Positions 44,196 through 52,146 of a stretch of 64,000 bases of DNA are shown piece after piece. The stretch comes from Candidatus Palauibacter poriticola (GTDB lineage: Bacteria > Gemmatimonadota > Gemmatimonadetes > Palauibacterales > Palauibacteraceae). The stretch is from positions 1 to 64,000 of the forward strand of contig JAAXHJ010000067.1 in NCBI GenBank assembly GCA_012270965.1, given 5' to 3'. The position numbers and the translations under genes were made by a program. Below the pieces are notes generated by a model. That model saw nothing but the letters and a program-made list of their open reading frames with translations. It was not told the DNA's origin and did not search any database. Within the stretch, counting starts at the first letter, position 1; every line of letters begins with the position of its first letter.

Positions 44196-44558
44196 CTCGT
44201 TTTCCTTGCTCATGCTCGCGTAGCTTCTATGTCCTCGCGCGACGCACGCGCGTCCGTCGGATTCGCGTCTGCCGGAATTCGCGTCTGCCGGTGCAGGTTT
44301 CGGGCCCGTCGGTTTCGCTCCGCCGCACCCCACATCGGCCGATGTGGCGCACCAACGCTTCTAGAGGTCTGCCGAAGCGGGCGGTGTGCGTCAAGACGGC
44401 AGCCGGCGCGCGGGCTCCGCAGCTGGCGGCCCTTGCTCGGCAAACCGGGGGCGCTGGCTCGGCAAACCGGGGGCGCTGGCTCGGCAAACCGGGGGCGCTG
44501 GCTCGGCAGCCGGCGGCGGTTGTTTGGCAGCCGCACGGGACTTCGCCATCTTTAGGGC
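44196..44558. promoter_or_regulatory. lon/ispH divergent control region
   Basis: About 360 bases without a gene. It holds a direct repeat of ATTCGCGTCTGCCGG (near 44260-44292), the palindrome CCACATCGGCCGATGTGG at 44329-44346, and the 22-bp tandem array at 44436-44520. The palindrome is the best candidate operator for the protease or ispH gene; no consensus heat-shock or HspR site was recognised. Confidence 0.5.
44436..44520. repeat. 22-bp tandem array upstream of ispH
   Basis: Units starting CTCGGCAAACCGGGGGCGCT begin at 44436, 44458, 44480 and, degenerate, 44502. The first three are practically identical. The array ends about 40 bases before the ispH ATG, so copy number may change the spacing of control sites. 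Confidence 0.85.
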
Positions 44559-45812
44559 ATGGCGAAACAGACGCTGAGTTCGGGCGGCCGCAAGGCGTCG
44601 GCCGCGGAGGAACGATACTACCGGCGCGGGCTGGGTCTGAAGAAGGAGATCCAGCCGGTGATCGATTTCGAGTACGGGAGCGACATCGTATCCCTCATCC
44701 GCGAACGGGGGAACGAACTGCGCGTGGACCGCCTGCACCTCCGTCTCGCGAAGAGTTCGGGGTTCTGCTACGGCGTCGACCGGGCGGTGGATTACGCGTA
44801 CGAGTCGCGCCGGAAGTTTCCCGACCGGCGGATCTTCCTCGTGGGCGAGATCATCCACAACCCGCACGTCAACGGCCGTCTCCGGGAGATGGAAATCGAG
44901 TCCATCTACCCCTCGGCGGAGGGCGAGTTCGACTTCACTCGGGTCGATCCCGAGGACGTCGTCATCATCCCGGCCTTCGGCGTGACCTTGCACGACTTCC
45001 GGACGCTGCGGGCGCTCGGCTGCATCCTCATCGATACGACGTGCGGGTCGGTGCTCAACGTATGGAAGCGGGTGGAGTCGTACGCTCGCGATGGGTTCAC
45101 GTCGGTCATCCACGGCAAGTACCGTCACGAGGAGACGCGCGCCACGAGTTCCCAGGTGAGGAAGTACGAGGGGGGGAAGTTCCTCATCGTGCGGGACATG
45201 GCGCAGGCGGAGGCGGTCTGTGCGTACATCCGCGGGGACGGGGACCGCGCCGCTTTCGTGGAGGCGTTCGAACCGTCCATGTCGGAGGGGTTCGATCCGG
45301 ACCGGGACCTCGGCAGGATCGGCGTCGCGAACCAGACGACGATGCTCGCCTCCGAATCGCTCGACATCGCCGCCCGGCTGGGCGAAGCGGTCTTAGATCG
45401 CTGGGGCCAGGAGCAGGTTGCGGAGCGGTTCCGGAGTTTCGATACGATCTGCTCGGCCACGCAGAAGCGCCAGGATGCCGTCAAGGAGATGATGCGGGAT
45501 CCGCCCGATGTCATGGTCGTGATCGGCGGCTACAACTCCTCGAACACCGTACAGTTGGCGCACCTCTGTTCGCTGCACGCGACGACGTATCACATCGAGG
45601 ACGCCGCCTGTATCGATACCGTGAGGGGCCGCATCAGTCACAAGCGGATCGGCGGCGACGAGATCCTGACCACGAACGATTGGCTTCCGGCGGGCGACGT
45701 GACGATCGGCATCACGGCCGGCGCGTCGACCCCGAACTCGAAGCTCGGCGAGGCCGTGGAGCGGATCGTCCGCGGTGCCGGTTACGACCCCTCCGGTCTC
45801 CTGCGCCACTGA
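44559..45812 (+). CDS. ispH: 4-hydroxy-3-methylbut-2-enyl diphosphate reductase
   Basis: Last enzyme of the MEP isoprenoid pathway, making IPP and DMAPP. 417 residues, the longer type known from some actinobacteria and relatives. Cluster cysteines: C70 (SSGFCYGV), C162 (DTTCGSV) and C298 (DTICSAT). Substrate residues: EIIHNPHVN, VIHGKYRHEET, and the TAGASTPNSKL end. A ~55-residue N-terminal extension precedes the core. The start is the ATG that gives this form; the ribosome site is weak. Cytosolic [4Fe-4S] enzyme. Confidence 0.92.
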   Translation: MAKQTLSSGGRKASAAEERYYRRGLGLKKEIQPVIDFEYGSDIVSLIRERGNELRVDRLHLRLAKSSGFCYGVDRAVDYAYESRRKFPDRRIFLVGEIIHNPHVNGRLREMEIESIYPSAEGEFDFTRVDPEDVVIIPAFGVTLHDFRTLRALGCILIDTTCGSVLNVWKRVESYARDGFTSVIHGKYRHEETRATSSQVRKYEGGKFLIVRDMAQAEAVCAYIRGDGDRAAFVEAFEPSMSEGFDPDRDLGRIGVANQTTMLASESLDIAARLGEAVLDRWGQEQVAERFRSFDTICSATQKRQDAVKEMMRDPPDVMVVIGGYNSSNTVQLAHLCSLHATTYHIEDAACIDTVRGRISHKRIGGDEILTTNDWLPAGDVTIGITAGASTPNSKLGEAVERIVRGAGYDPSGLLRH

Positions 45813-45960
45813 CACCGCCGCACTCAAGACCGCACACGCTCGGCCCATGATCTGCGCGCACCCGCCTCATGCTCGTTTCTCACAGAACAAGACTCGGCCT
45901 GCCTTTCCTCCGGCGTCAGGCTACTCTCGTCGTTCGACCCGTTTCGGAGGAGGAGGAACC

Positions 45961-46341
45961 ATGCAGCCGAACCGTCGGAGGGCGCTAGGGATCTTGCTCG
46001 TGATTGGGCTAGCTGCGGCGTGTGCCGACCGCTCGGGGCCCGTCTCGGACCCGGAGCCAATACTGCCGACGCTAGCGGAAGTGTCTCCACACCCCGATCG
46101 ACCGGGCCGCGGCAGGTTTCGTCCTACCGGTCCGAACGCGGACGAGATCCGTCAGAAGCTCCGTGAGATCGTGGAGGGTCCCGGCGGTGTGGAGTGGGCG
46201 GTAGACAATGGTATGCGACCGGATCGGGTGGCCGATTACCGGCGCTACTTGGCGGATCCGGAATCGGAGTGCTGGACCATGCAACTCAATCGCGATCGCA
46301 CGTTTCAGATTGTCTCATGTGTACCTAAGCACAGGAGGTAG
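45961..46341 (+). CDS. Cassette lipoprotein A2 (unknown family, ECWT...C tail)
   Basis: 126-residue predicted lipoprotein, the short paralogue of A1 at 12141. Signal MQPNRRRALGILLVIGLAAAC has its lipobox cysteine at 21, as in A1. It keeps one copy of the shared motif (EGPGGVEWAVDNGMRPDRV, DYRRYLADPE) and the tail ECWTMQLNRDRTFQIVSC, with the same 16-residue spacing between C104 and C120. The A1 middle region and acidic run are absent. GGAGGAGGAGG directly upstream makes the ATG at 45961 secure. B2 follows seven bases later, so the A-B order is repeated. Confidence 0.78.
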   Translation: MQPNRRRALGILLVIGLAAACADRSGPVSDPEPILPTLAEVSPHPDRPGRGRFRPTGPNADEIRQKLREIVEGPGGVEWAVDNGMRPDRVADYRRYLADPESECWTMQLNRDRTFQIVSCVPKHRR

Positions 46342-46348
46342 GAACTTC

Positions 46349-46760
46349 ATGTCGAGGAAGATGATGGTTTGTCGTGCTCGGTGCCGCGCTGTTCGGGTGT
46401 TCGGAAGCGCAAGCGCCGATGGAAATCACGGATTCACCGGAGGCCAAGATCACGGCCATTGAAATCGAGACTCGTCGCCCGGGACAATACGTTATCGTCA
46501 AGGGTCCCTACGCGTCGTCGACGCCGTACGAGATGGGAACCGGCCCCTTTGCCAACATGCACGCCGTGCCGCTGCCCGGCGTTTTCGCAGATGGACCCGA
46601 CCCCGAGTGCTCCATCGCTGAAGGTGACGTTGATGACGACGAGGCGTTCAGTGCTTGGAACAAATGTGTTCAGGCTCTCATGGACGACGATAGCTGTGGT
46701 ACCGTGATATTGGAGTACATCAAGGCGGCGAAGACGTACCACGCACACTGCTTGGAGTAG
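46349..46760 (+). pseudogene. Cassette lipoprotein B2, frameshifted in the signal peptide
   Basis: A strong ribosome site (AGGAGGTAGG) leads to the ATG at 46349, MSRKMMV, but that frame soon stops. Removing one T from GGTTTG near 46369 gives MSRKMMVVVLGAALFGC, a perfect lipoprotein signal, joined to the frame that runs to 46760. That frame encodes EMGTGPF, DGPDPEC and IKAAKTYHAHCLE. Its cysteines (87, 106, 116, 134 after repair) have spacings 19, 10 and 18, exactly as in B1. A GTG at 46374 is the only start inside the main frame, and it would lack a complete signal. Either a fresh frameshift, an assembly error or slippage. Confidence 0.72.
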
Positions 46761-46764
46761 AGGC

Positions 46765-46779
46765 CGCCGGGCACCGGCG
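46765..46779. terminator. Short GC hairpin after B2
   Basis: CGCCGG (46765-46770), loop GCA, CCGGCG (46774-46779), four bases after the B2 stop, with no T run. A hairpin also follows B1, at about the same distance from its stop. Confidence 0.35.
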
Positions 46780-46959
46780 CAAGGTTTGATCTGAACGGCT
46801 GTACGCGCACGGTATTCGCTTGACACACGACCCCGCCTAGGCCACCCCATCCGATGGCACTGATTCGATGTCCGCCCCTTCACGCGGCATGCGATCACGC
46901 GTCACGTTGGGGGAGCCGGTCGAGGGCATTATCCGGGGTGTCGACGGCGATCCAACCAA

Positions 46960-47457
46960 TTCACTGCGCCAACTGACACGCATGGCGGGTCGGGCCGACA
47001 GCAGCTTCACGCCGTGAAGTTCCGCTGCGGTTCGATCGAGGGTGGAGAGGCTGTCGGCGCGGGATCCGCAGCGGCTAGGATCATCCGATCCGCGAACTCG
47101 GCGCCTCCCATGCGATAGTCGCTTGCGGACCTCGCGACGTCGTCTGCCGATTCGACCACAAGCCCCCCCGTCACCACGAGCTGTTCTAGGACTGCTGAGA
47201 TTTCGCCCCGCCCAAGACCGTCGGCTCTCTCCAGCACCCAGACGAGTTTGAGGATGACTTCCCTCCGCACATAGCCCGGCTGGTCGGGCGAGAGCGTTCC
47301 CAGCAGGGAGCGGGCAACCTCGGCCTGTCCGGCATCGTCGCGCACGAGGTAGCGCACCAAGCCGTTCGGGTCGAGTGCGATCATCCGTCGCGGGCCGCCT
47401 CGCCAACGCATTGGGCAGCGTCGCCTGCCCCTTCTTCGTGAGTGTGGATTCGATCAT
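46960..47457 (-). pseudogene. Dead VapBC-type pair: antitoxin stub plus frameshifted PIN toxin
   Basis: At 47457 an AbrB/SpoVT-type antitoxin starts (MIESTLTKKGQATLPNAL) but breaks off after about 18 codons and runs straight into the toxin start region. The toxin (ATG 47384, MIALDPNGLVRYLVRDD) reads well through YRMGGAEFADRMILAAAD. Then the frame slips: the expected end, DSLSTLDRTAAELHGVKLLSA with the last catalytic Asp, is in the next frame. Both genes are therefore damaged. The module sits ~200 bases from the B2 lipoprotein. Confidence 0.75.
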
Positions 47458-47473
47458 GGTCTACGCCTTCCGC

Positions 47474-48094
47474 TCAGCCGCACCCGAGAGCGGCGCGGAA
47501 GCGGTCGCGCAGGAGCGGTCCCTCCCGTGGCGGGAACGAGTCCGGCCCATCCGTGAGAGAGACCTTGGCGACGCACAGCGCGGGCCCGGCCGCCTCGAAC
47601 AGCGCATGGGCGAGCGCCTCGACGGCCGGGCGTCCCCGCAGCGGGCGCGCCCCCTCTCCCTGCGGCAGGAGTTCGGAGTCGACCGTGAAGGCCGAAGCGA
47701 TCCCCGCGCCCCGGGCCATCGCGGCGATATCCGTCGATTCTCCGCTCAGTCCCGCCTGGCGTCCCGTCTCTCCGAACGCCTCGTTGTCGAGCACGAGGAT
47801 CGCGAGATTCCGCGGCGCCTGGGCGGCGATCGTCGCCAGGCTTCCGATGCCCATCAACGCTTCCGCATCGCCGGTGATCACGAGTACTCGACGGCGGGGC
47901 TGCGCGAGCGCGACGCCGAGTCCGAGCATGGCCGCGCCGCCCATCCCGCCCCACAGGTAGAAGTTGAGCGGGGAGTCGCCGGCGGCATGACAGTCCCACG
48001 ACGGCGAGCCGAGTCCGGCGATGATGGCGGCGTCCTCCCGATGGCGCAGCAGCTCCGCGACGAGTGCTCGACGATCCAGTCCGCCACGCGGCAT
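47474..48094 (-). CDS. ThDP-dependent decarboxylase, beta subunit (sulfopyruvate/phosphonopyruvate decarboxylase type)
   Basis: 206 residues, the ThDP-binding C-terminal half of a two-subunit 2-oxoacid decarboxylase. Motif GDAEALMGIGSLATIAAQ to LVLDN matches the GDG...N diphosphate-Mg signature (Ala for the second Gly), and LWGGMGGAAMLGLGVALA precedes it. Related to ComE of coenzyme M synthesis and to phosphonopyruvate decarboxylase. No coenzyme M or phosphonate gene is nearby, so the substrate is open. Start overlaps the alpha-subunit stop (ATGA). Confidence 0.8.
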   Translation of the reverse strand: MPRGGLDRRALVAELLRHREDAAIIAGLGSPSWDCHAAGDSPLNFYLWGGMGGAAMLGLGVALAQPRRRVLVITGDAEALMGIGSLATIAAQAPRNLAILVLDNEAFGETGRQAGLSGESTDIAAMARGAGIASAFTVDSELLPQGEGARPLRGRPAVEALAHALFEAAGPALCVAKVSLTDGPDSFPPREGPLLRDRFRAALGCG

Positions 48095-48735
48095 CAGGGG
48101 TGGCCCCCCGGACGCGACTCCCGGCCGCCGGACGACCCCTGCCCGGGAGCCGGCCCGTGCCCACGGGAAGGTGCGTGCTCCTCCGCGAACGACTTGACCC
48201 CGATGATCCGCTGGCTAACGAGAACGGCGACCGGGCCTCCGGTGCCGCACGCGCAGGCCTCCCGCGCCCAGGCCAGGGCCTCCGCGCAGACCGGCCCGAC
48301 ATCGGCCGCGGTCTCGGGGCGCAACACGCGCACGCCGAGCGCCCCCAGCACATCGGGAACCGCGCGCCCGACCGGCACCTGCCACGGATTCCGCTCCTCC
48401 GCCTCTCCGCGCATGGAGACGAGGAGAAGACACGGGATGCGGCACACGTTCGGGAGCCCGAGCATGTTCACGACGTTGCCGACGCCGCTGGATTGCATCG
48501 CGACGACCGCGAGTTCACCTCCCAGCCACGTACCGCAGGCGAGGGCGATCCCCTCCTCCTCGGTCGTGAGCGTGATGAGGCGAACGCCGGGGTCGGACTC
48601 GCAAAGCTGGAGGAACCGCCCGAGCCCGCCGTCCGGAACGGTCGCGACATGACGAACGCCCCGGCTTCGGAGTGCCTCAAACGCGTCCTCGCTCCAGTCG
48701 GGGCGCGCGTCTCCGGATGGGTTGGTGCCCTCCAT
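48094..48735 (-). CDS. ThDP-dependent decarboxylase, alpha subunit (sulfopyruvate/phosphonopyruvate decarboxylase type)
   Basis: 213 residues, the N-terminal PYR-domain half. TVPDGGLGRFL and the glutamate of TTEEEGIALACG, which activates ThDP, are visible, followed by AMQSSGVGNVVNMLGLP as in ComD and phosphonopyruvate decarboxylases. A Gly/Pro-rich C-terminal tail (about 25 residues) is unusual. The ATG at 48735 gives the usual length; 48789 is possible. Together with the beta subunit it should form an alpha-beta enzyme. Confidence 0.8.
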   Translation of the reverse strand: MEGTNPSGDARPDWSEDAFEALRSRGVRHVATVPDGGLGRFLQLCESDPGVRLITLTTEEEGIALACGTWLGGELAVVAMQSSGVGNVVNMLGLPNVCRIPCLLLVSMRGEAEERNPWQVPVGRAVPDVLGALGVRVLRPETAADVGPVCAEALAWAREACACGTGGPVAVLVSQRIIGVKSFAEEHAPSRGHGPAPGQGSSGGRESRPGGHP

Positions 48736-48934
48736 GGCCGCAATATGCTCCCCGACTCCGGCCGGTGCCATCGCGGCGGCCGTCGGCAACTCTTACCGTC
48801 CGTCTCCAGCGTCGATACCCCGCGCCGCGGGAGGGGCCCACGGCTGGCTTACTGTCGGCCGGGTCCCGTTCAAGGCGCGGCGCGGGGGAAGGGGCTTGGC
48901 TTGAAGACCGAATCGGGAAAGGGGGGGCGGACGC

Positions 48935-50098
48935 GTGTTCGCGGGCCATGACCACGGCTACGACGAGATCCGCGATGGGGTGCGGGGTCTGTGCGAGCGC
49001 TTTCCGGGGGAGTACTGGCGGGACCGGGACCGCGAGAGCGCGTACCCGACGGCGTTCATAGAGGCGCTGACCGAGGCGGGATATCTCGCGGCGCTCATCC
49101 CCGAGGAATACGGAGGCGCCGGACTCGACCTCAAGGCGGCGTGCGTCATCCTCGAGATGATCCAGCGCACCGGGTGCAACGGAGCCGCCTGTCACGCCCA
49201 AATGTACATCATGGGCACTCTGCTCCGGCATGGCGGCGAGGCGCAGAAGCGGCGGTATCTGCCCCGGGTTGCGGCGGGAGAGTTGCGTTTGCAGGCCTTC
49301 GGCGTGAGTGAGCCGACCTGCGGCACGGACACGACCCGAATCGCGACAACGGCCGAACGGAACGGCGACGAGTACGTGATCCACGGACAGAAGACTTGGA
49401 TCTCCCGCTCGGAACACTCCGATCTCATGCTCCTGCTCGCGCGCACGACGCCTCGCGAGGAGAGCGCGAAACCCACGGCGGGGATGTCCGTCTTCCTCGT
49501 GGATCTGCGGAACGAAGTCGGCGAGTCCGTCACGATCCGGCCCATCGAGACGATGATCAACCACTCCACGACCGAGGTGTTTTTCGACGGATTGCGGGTG
49601 CCCGCGGCGAACCTCGTCGGTGATGAGGGGGAGGGGTTCCGCTACATCCTCGATGGACTGAACGCCGAGCGCGTACTCATCGCGGCCGAGTGCGTGGGGG
49701 ACGCGCGGTTCTTCGTGGAGCGTGCCGCGGAATACGCAAGGGGTCGCGAGGTGTTCGGACGCCCCATCGGACAGAACCAGGGCATCCAGTTTCCCATCGC
49801 CGAAGCCCACATGAAGACGGAAGCGGCGGCGCTCATGGTCGAACGGGCGGCTTCACTGTTCGACGACGGGGCGCCGTGCGGCGCCGAGGCGAACATGGCC
49901 AAGTACCTCGCATCGGACGCCTCGTGGGCCGCGGCCGACATGTGCATGCAGACATACGGGGGCTTCGCCTTCTCCACCGAGTACGGCATCGAACGCAAGT
50001 TTCGCGAGACGCGGCTGTACCAGATCGCGCCGATCTCCACGAATCTGATTTTGTCCCACGTGGCGACCCATGTCCTGGGTCTCCCGAAGTCCTTCTGA
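48935..50098 (+). CDS. Acyl-CoA dehydrogenase family flavoprotein
   Basis: 387 residues. FAD-dependent acyl-CoA oxidation. Blocks: AGYLAALIPEEYGGAG, FGVSEPTCGTDTTRI, DEYVIHGQKTWISRS, MQTYGGFAFSTEYGIER. Near the C-terminus the common YEGT segment, which holds the catalytic Glu in many members, is replaced by YQIAPISTN, a form seen in a subgroup paired with MaoC-type hydratases; the base would have to lie elsewhere. The GTG start follows a G-rich site. The hydratase gene begins 17 bases after the stop, so the two probably act in sequence on a branched or dicarboxylic acyl-CoA (inference). Confidence 0.87.
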   Translation: MFAGHDHGYDEIRDGVRGLCERFPGEYWRDRDRESAYPTAFIEALTEAGYLAALIPEEYGGAGLDLKAACVILEMIQRTGCNGAACHAQMYIMGTLLRHGGEAQKRRYLPRVAAGELRLQAFGVSEPTCGTDTTRIATTAERNGDEYVIHGQKTWISRSEHSDLMLLLARTTPREESAKPTAGMSVFLVDLRNEVGESVTIRPIETMINHSTTEVFFDGLRVPAANLVGDEGEGFRYILDGLNAERVLIAAECVGDARFFVERAAEYARGREVFGRPIGQNQGIQFPIAEAHMKTEAAALMVERAASLFDDGAPCGAEANMAKYLASDASWAAADMCMQTYGGFAFSTEYGIERKFRETRLYQIAPISTNLILSHVATHVLGLPKSF

Positions 50099-50115
50099 AA
50101 CGGCGAGGACCGGCG

Positions 50116-50946
50116 ATGGAAGGCGGGGCGGGCGGCGTCGGGCGCACCGAGGAGGTTGTGGATCGGGCCTCGGCGACGCTCGCGAGCGCCATGCTGGCCA
50201 CGCTGGACCGGGACTCGCGGGCGCTGGGCGACGGCGACCCTCTCCCGCCGCTCTTTCACTGGATGTACTGTCGGGAATTGGCGCCGGGCCGTCAGCTCGA
50301 CATCGACGGCCACCAGAAACGCGGCGACTTCCTGCCGGCACTGCCGTTCTCCCGCCGGATGTGGGCCGGCGGACGGATCGCCTTCGAAGGGAGCCTGCGG
50401 ATCGGAGAGCGCATCCGACGCCGCTCGACCGTCCGCTCGGTCACGCCCAAGAAGGGGCGCAGCGGGCCGCTGGTGCTCGTCGCGGTCGAGCACCGGATCT
50501 CGGGCAACGACGGCGAGATCGTCGAAGAACAGGACTTGGTCTTCCTCGAGCGGCCTACGGAACCGCTGGTGCTGCCGGACGTTTCGGCCCCCGAGGACGA
50601 GATGGAGTGGTCGGAGTCCGTGACGCCGAACGCCGCCGTGCTGTTCAGGTTTTCCGCGCTCACCTTCAACGCGCACCGCATCCACTACGACCGGGACTAC
50701 GCGTGTGATGTCGAGATGTATCCCGATCTCGTCGTGCACGGGCCGCTTACGGCGCTGCTCCTCGCGGATCTCGCGACCCGGCGCTCCGGGCGGGCCCTGC
50801 GAACACTGACCTTCCGGGCCCGCCGACCCATGTTCGTCGATCGGGCGATCACCCTTCAGGGAAGGCCGTCGGGGGACGGCGTCGATCTGAGGGCGCTCGA
50901 CGAAACGGGCGCCGTCGCGATGTCCGCCCGCGCCGGGCTGGCCTGA
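50116..50946 (+). CDS. MaoC-like hydratase (mesaconyl-C4-CoA hydratase / HTD2 type)
   Basis: 276 residues. A double hot-dog hydratase of the mesaconyl-C4-CoA hydratase family that adds water to an unsaturated acyl-CoA. Marks: DPLPPLFHWMYC, RMWAGGRIAFEG, and the hydratase signature FSALTFNAHRIHYDRDYA with DLVVHGPLTALLLADL. The ATG at 50116 follows GAGGA. Operon partner of the acyl-CoA dehydrogenase. The last 23 bases recur exactly at 51582-51604. Confidence 0.85.
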   Translation: MEGGAGGVGRTEEVVDRASATLASAMLATLDRDSRALGDGDPLPPLFHWMYCRELAPGRQLDIDGHQKRGDFLPALPFSRRMWAGGRIAFEGSLRIGERIRRRSTVRSVTPKKGRSGPLVLVAVEHRISGNDGEIVEEQDLVFLERPTEPLVLPDVSAPEDEMEWSESVTPNAAVLFRFSALTFNAHRIHYDRDYACDVEMYPDLVVHGPLTALLLADLATRRSGRALRTLTFRARRPMFVDRAITLQGRPSGDGVDLRALDETGAVAMSARAGLA

Positions 50947-51604
50947 CGAGCGGACGCCGACCGGATGCCGAACGTCCGGCAGCCCGGCCGTCCGGAAAAG
51001 TGCTCGCGGGGCGTGTCCGCCGGGCTCGCGTCGGCCCGGTTCCGGGCGCTCCGGTGCCGTTGCGGCTCGCGGTCGAGGACCGTGCTCTCGACCCCGTTCG
51101 AGCGGCGCGGGCATGTCGCGTCGCCGTGACGGTCCGGAAGTTCCAGGACGGGCTCTTCCCGCGAGGCGGAAGCGCCGGCGGCACTGGCCCGCGATCCGGC
51201 GGACGCTCCTGCGGATGGCCGGCCCCGATGCGGAGCTCGGCGAACAACTCCCTCACCTTGCGGTGCCCGTGGGTCGAGTAGTTGTTCAGGATGATGTTGA
51301 TCCGCAGGTTCCTCGGCACCTCCCCCGCCGCCTTGCGGAGGAGCCGGAGAAGCTCTTGGTGGGGGTGCCTCCGGTAGGTCTCGGAGACCACCCCGCCCGA
51401 GGCCACGTCCATTGCCACGGAGAGCGACGTGGTGCCGTGGCGCTTGTAGTCGTGCGTCATCGTCCCGCAGCGCCCCTTCTTCAGCGCAGCCCCGGCTGCG
51501 TCCGGTCGAGCGCCCAGACCGAGCTCTTCTCGTCGAAGCTGAACACGACGGCGTTGTCCGGCGGGTCAAGGTACAGCGCCACCGCCCGCGCCGGGCTGGC
51601 CTGA
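50924..51604. repeat. Direct repeat of the hydratase gene 3' end flanking an IS relic
   Basis: The 23 bases ending at the hydratase stop (50924-50946) recur exactly at 51582-51604, and similarity continues for ~40 more bases (GCCGACCGGATGCCG in both). The copies lie either side of the transposase relic. Confidence 0.75.
51200..51600 (-). pseudogene. IS630-type transposase relic
   Basis: The minus strand reads [20 protein letters not shown] and ALDRTQPGL, then, one frame over, KKGRCGTMTHDYKRHGTTSL and MDVASGGVV, then INIILNNYSTHGHRKVRELF. These are consecutive parts of the IS630/Tc1 DDE domain (first Asp in FDEK, second in the NNYSTH block, where the usual DNY has become NNY). A frameshift near 51484 and loss of the N- and C-termini make it inactive. 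No terminal inverted repeats were found. Confidence 0.75.
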
Positions 51605-51675
51605 ACGAGCAGAAGCCGACCGGATGCCGGACCCTTCCGGAAGCGCAGCGGTCCGGAAGCCCGGCCGTCCCGGAG

Positions 51676-52068
51676 CTACGCCTGGAGGGCGTGGCTTAGG
51701 ACGAGGATCCCGCACCCCAGCGCGAGCGTGCCGGCGGTTCGCCAAAGTCCGGTGCCCAGCCGAAGCCCCATCTCGATCCGCTTGAGTCCGATTTTGGGGA
51801 ACAGCGCTTGGAAGGTGCCCTTGAGGAGCGCAGCCCAGCCGTAGACCGTCGCGATCGTCGGGACGCCGCCCCAAATGTTGTGGAACGCGACGATGAAGGA
51901 GCCGACGCCGACGCCGATGAGGCCGACGATCAAGCTGGCCGCCGTCCCCTTCGACTGGAGATGCTCTAGGAACGCCCTCCAATCCGCCGGCCGCAGGAGG
52001 GTTGACGCTCCGAGAACGATGAGGTTGATCGACACGAACACTTCCACCGCCCGAGTGAGGTCTTCCAT
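51676..52068 (-). CDS. Small integral membrane protein (unknown function)
   Basis: 130 residues with about four hydrophobic helices (VFVSINLIVLGASTLL, AASLIVGLIGVGVGSFIVAF, TIATVYGWAALLKGTFQALF, AGTLALGCGILVLSHAL) and short basic or acidic loops. No enzyme motif and no family recognised. The ATG is preceded by GGGAGGAAACCG, a good ribosome site. Stands alone between the IS relic and the class V aminotransferase. Confidence 0.72.
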   Translation of the reverse strand: MEDLTRAVEVFVSINLIVLGASTLLRPADWRAFLEHLQSKGTAASLIVGLIGVGVGSFIVAFHNIWGGVPTIATVYGWAALLKGTFQALFPKIGLKRIEMGLRLGTGLWRTAGTLALGCGILVLSHALQA

Positions 52069-52146
52069 CGGTTTCCTCCCTTCTCAGCTACGGGCCATGC
52101 TCGACCGCTTCCGGCCGCCACTTCCTTTACCATACCGCTTTACCTT

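Noticed and set aside
44436-44520. Possible CRISPR or integron array near ispH
   Set aside because: Direct head-to-tail 22-bp units without spacers and no cas or integrase genes.
46374-46760. Lipoprotein B2 as an intact gene from the GTG at 46374
   Set aside because: This start has no proper ribosome site and yields an incomplete signal, whereas AGGAGGTAGG plus ATG at 46349 gives a perfect signal after a one-base correction.
50849-51460. Full-length transposase gene
   Set aside because: Only the middle of an IS630 DDE domain is present, in two frames, and the frame then reads through hydratase sequence on the wrong strand.
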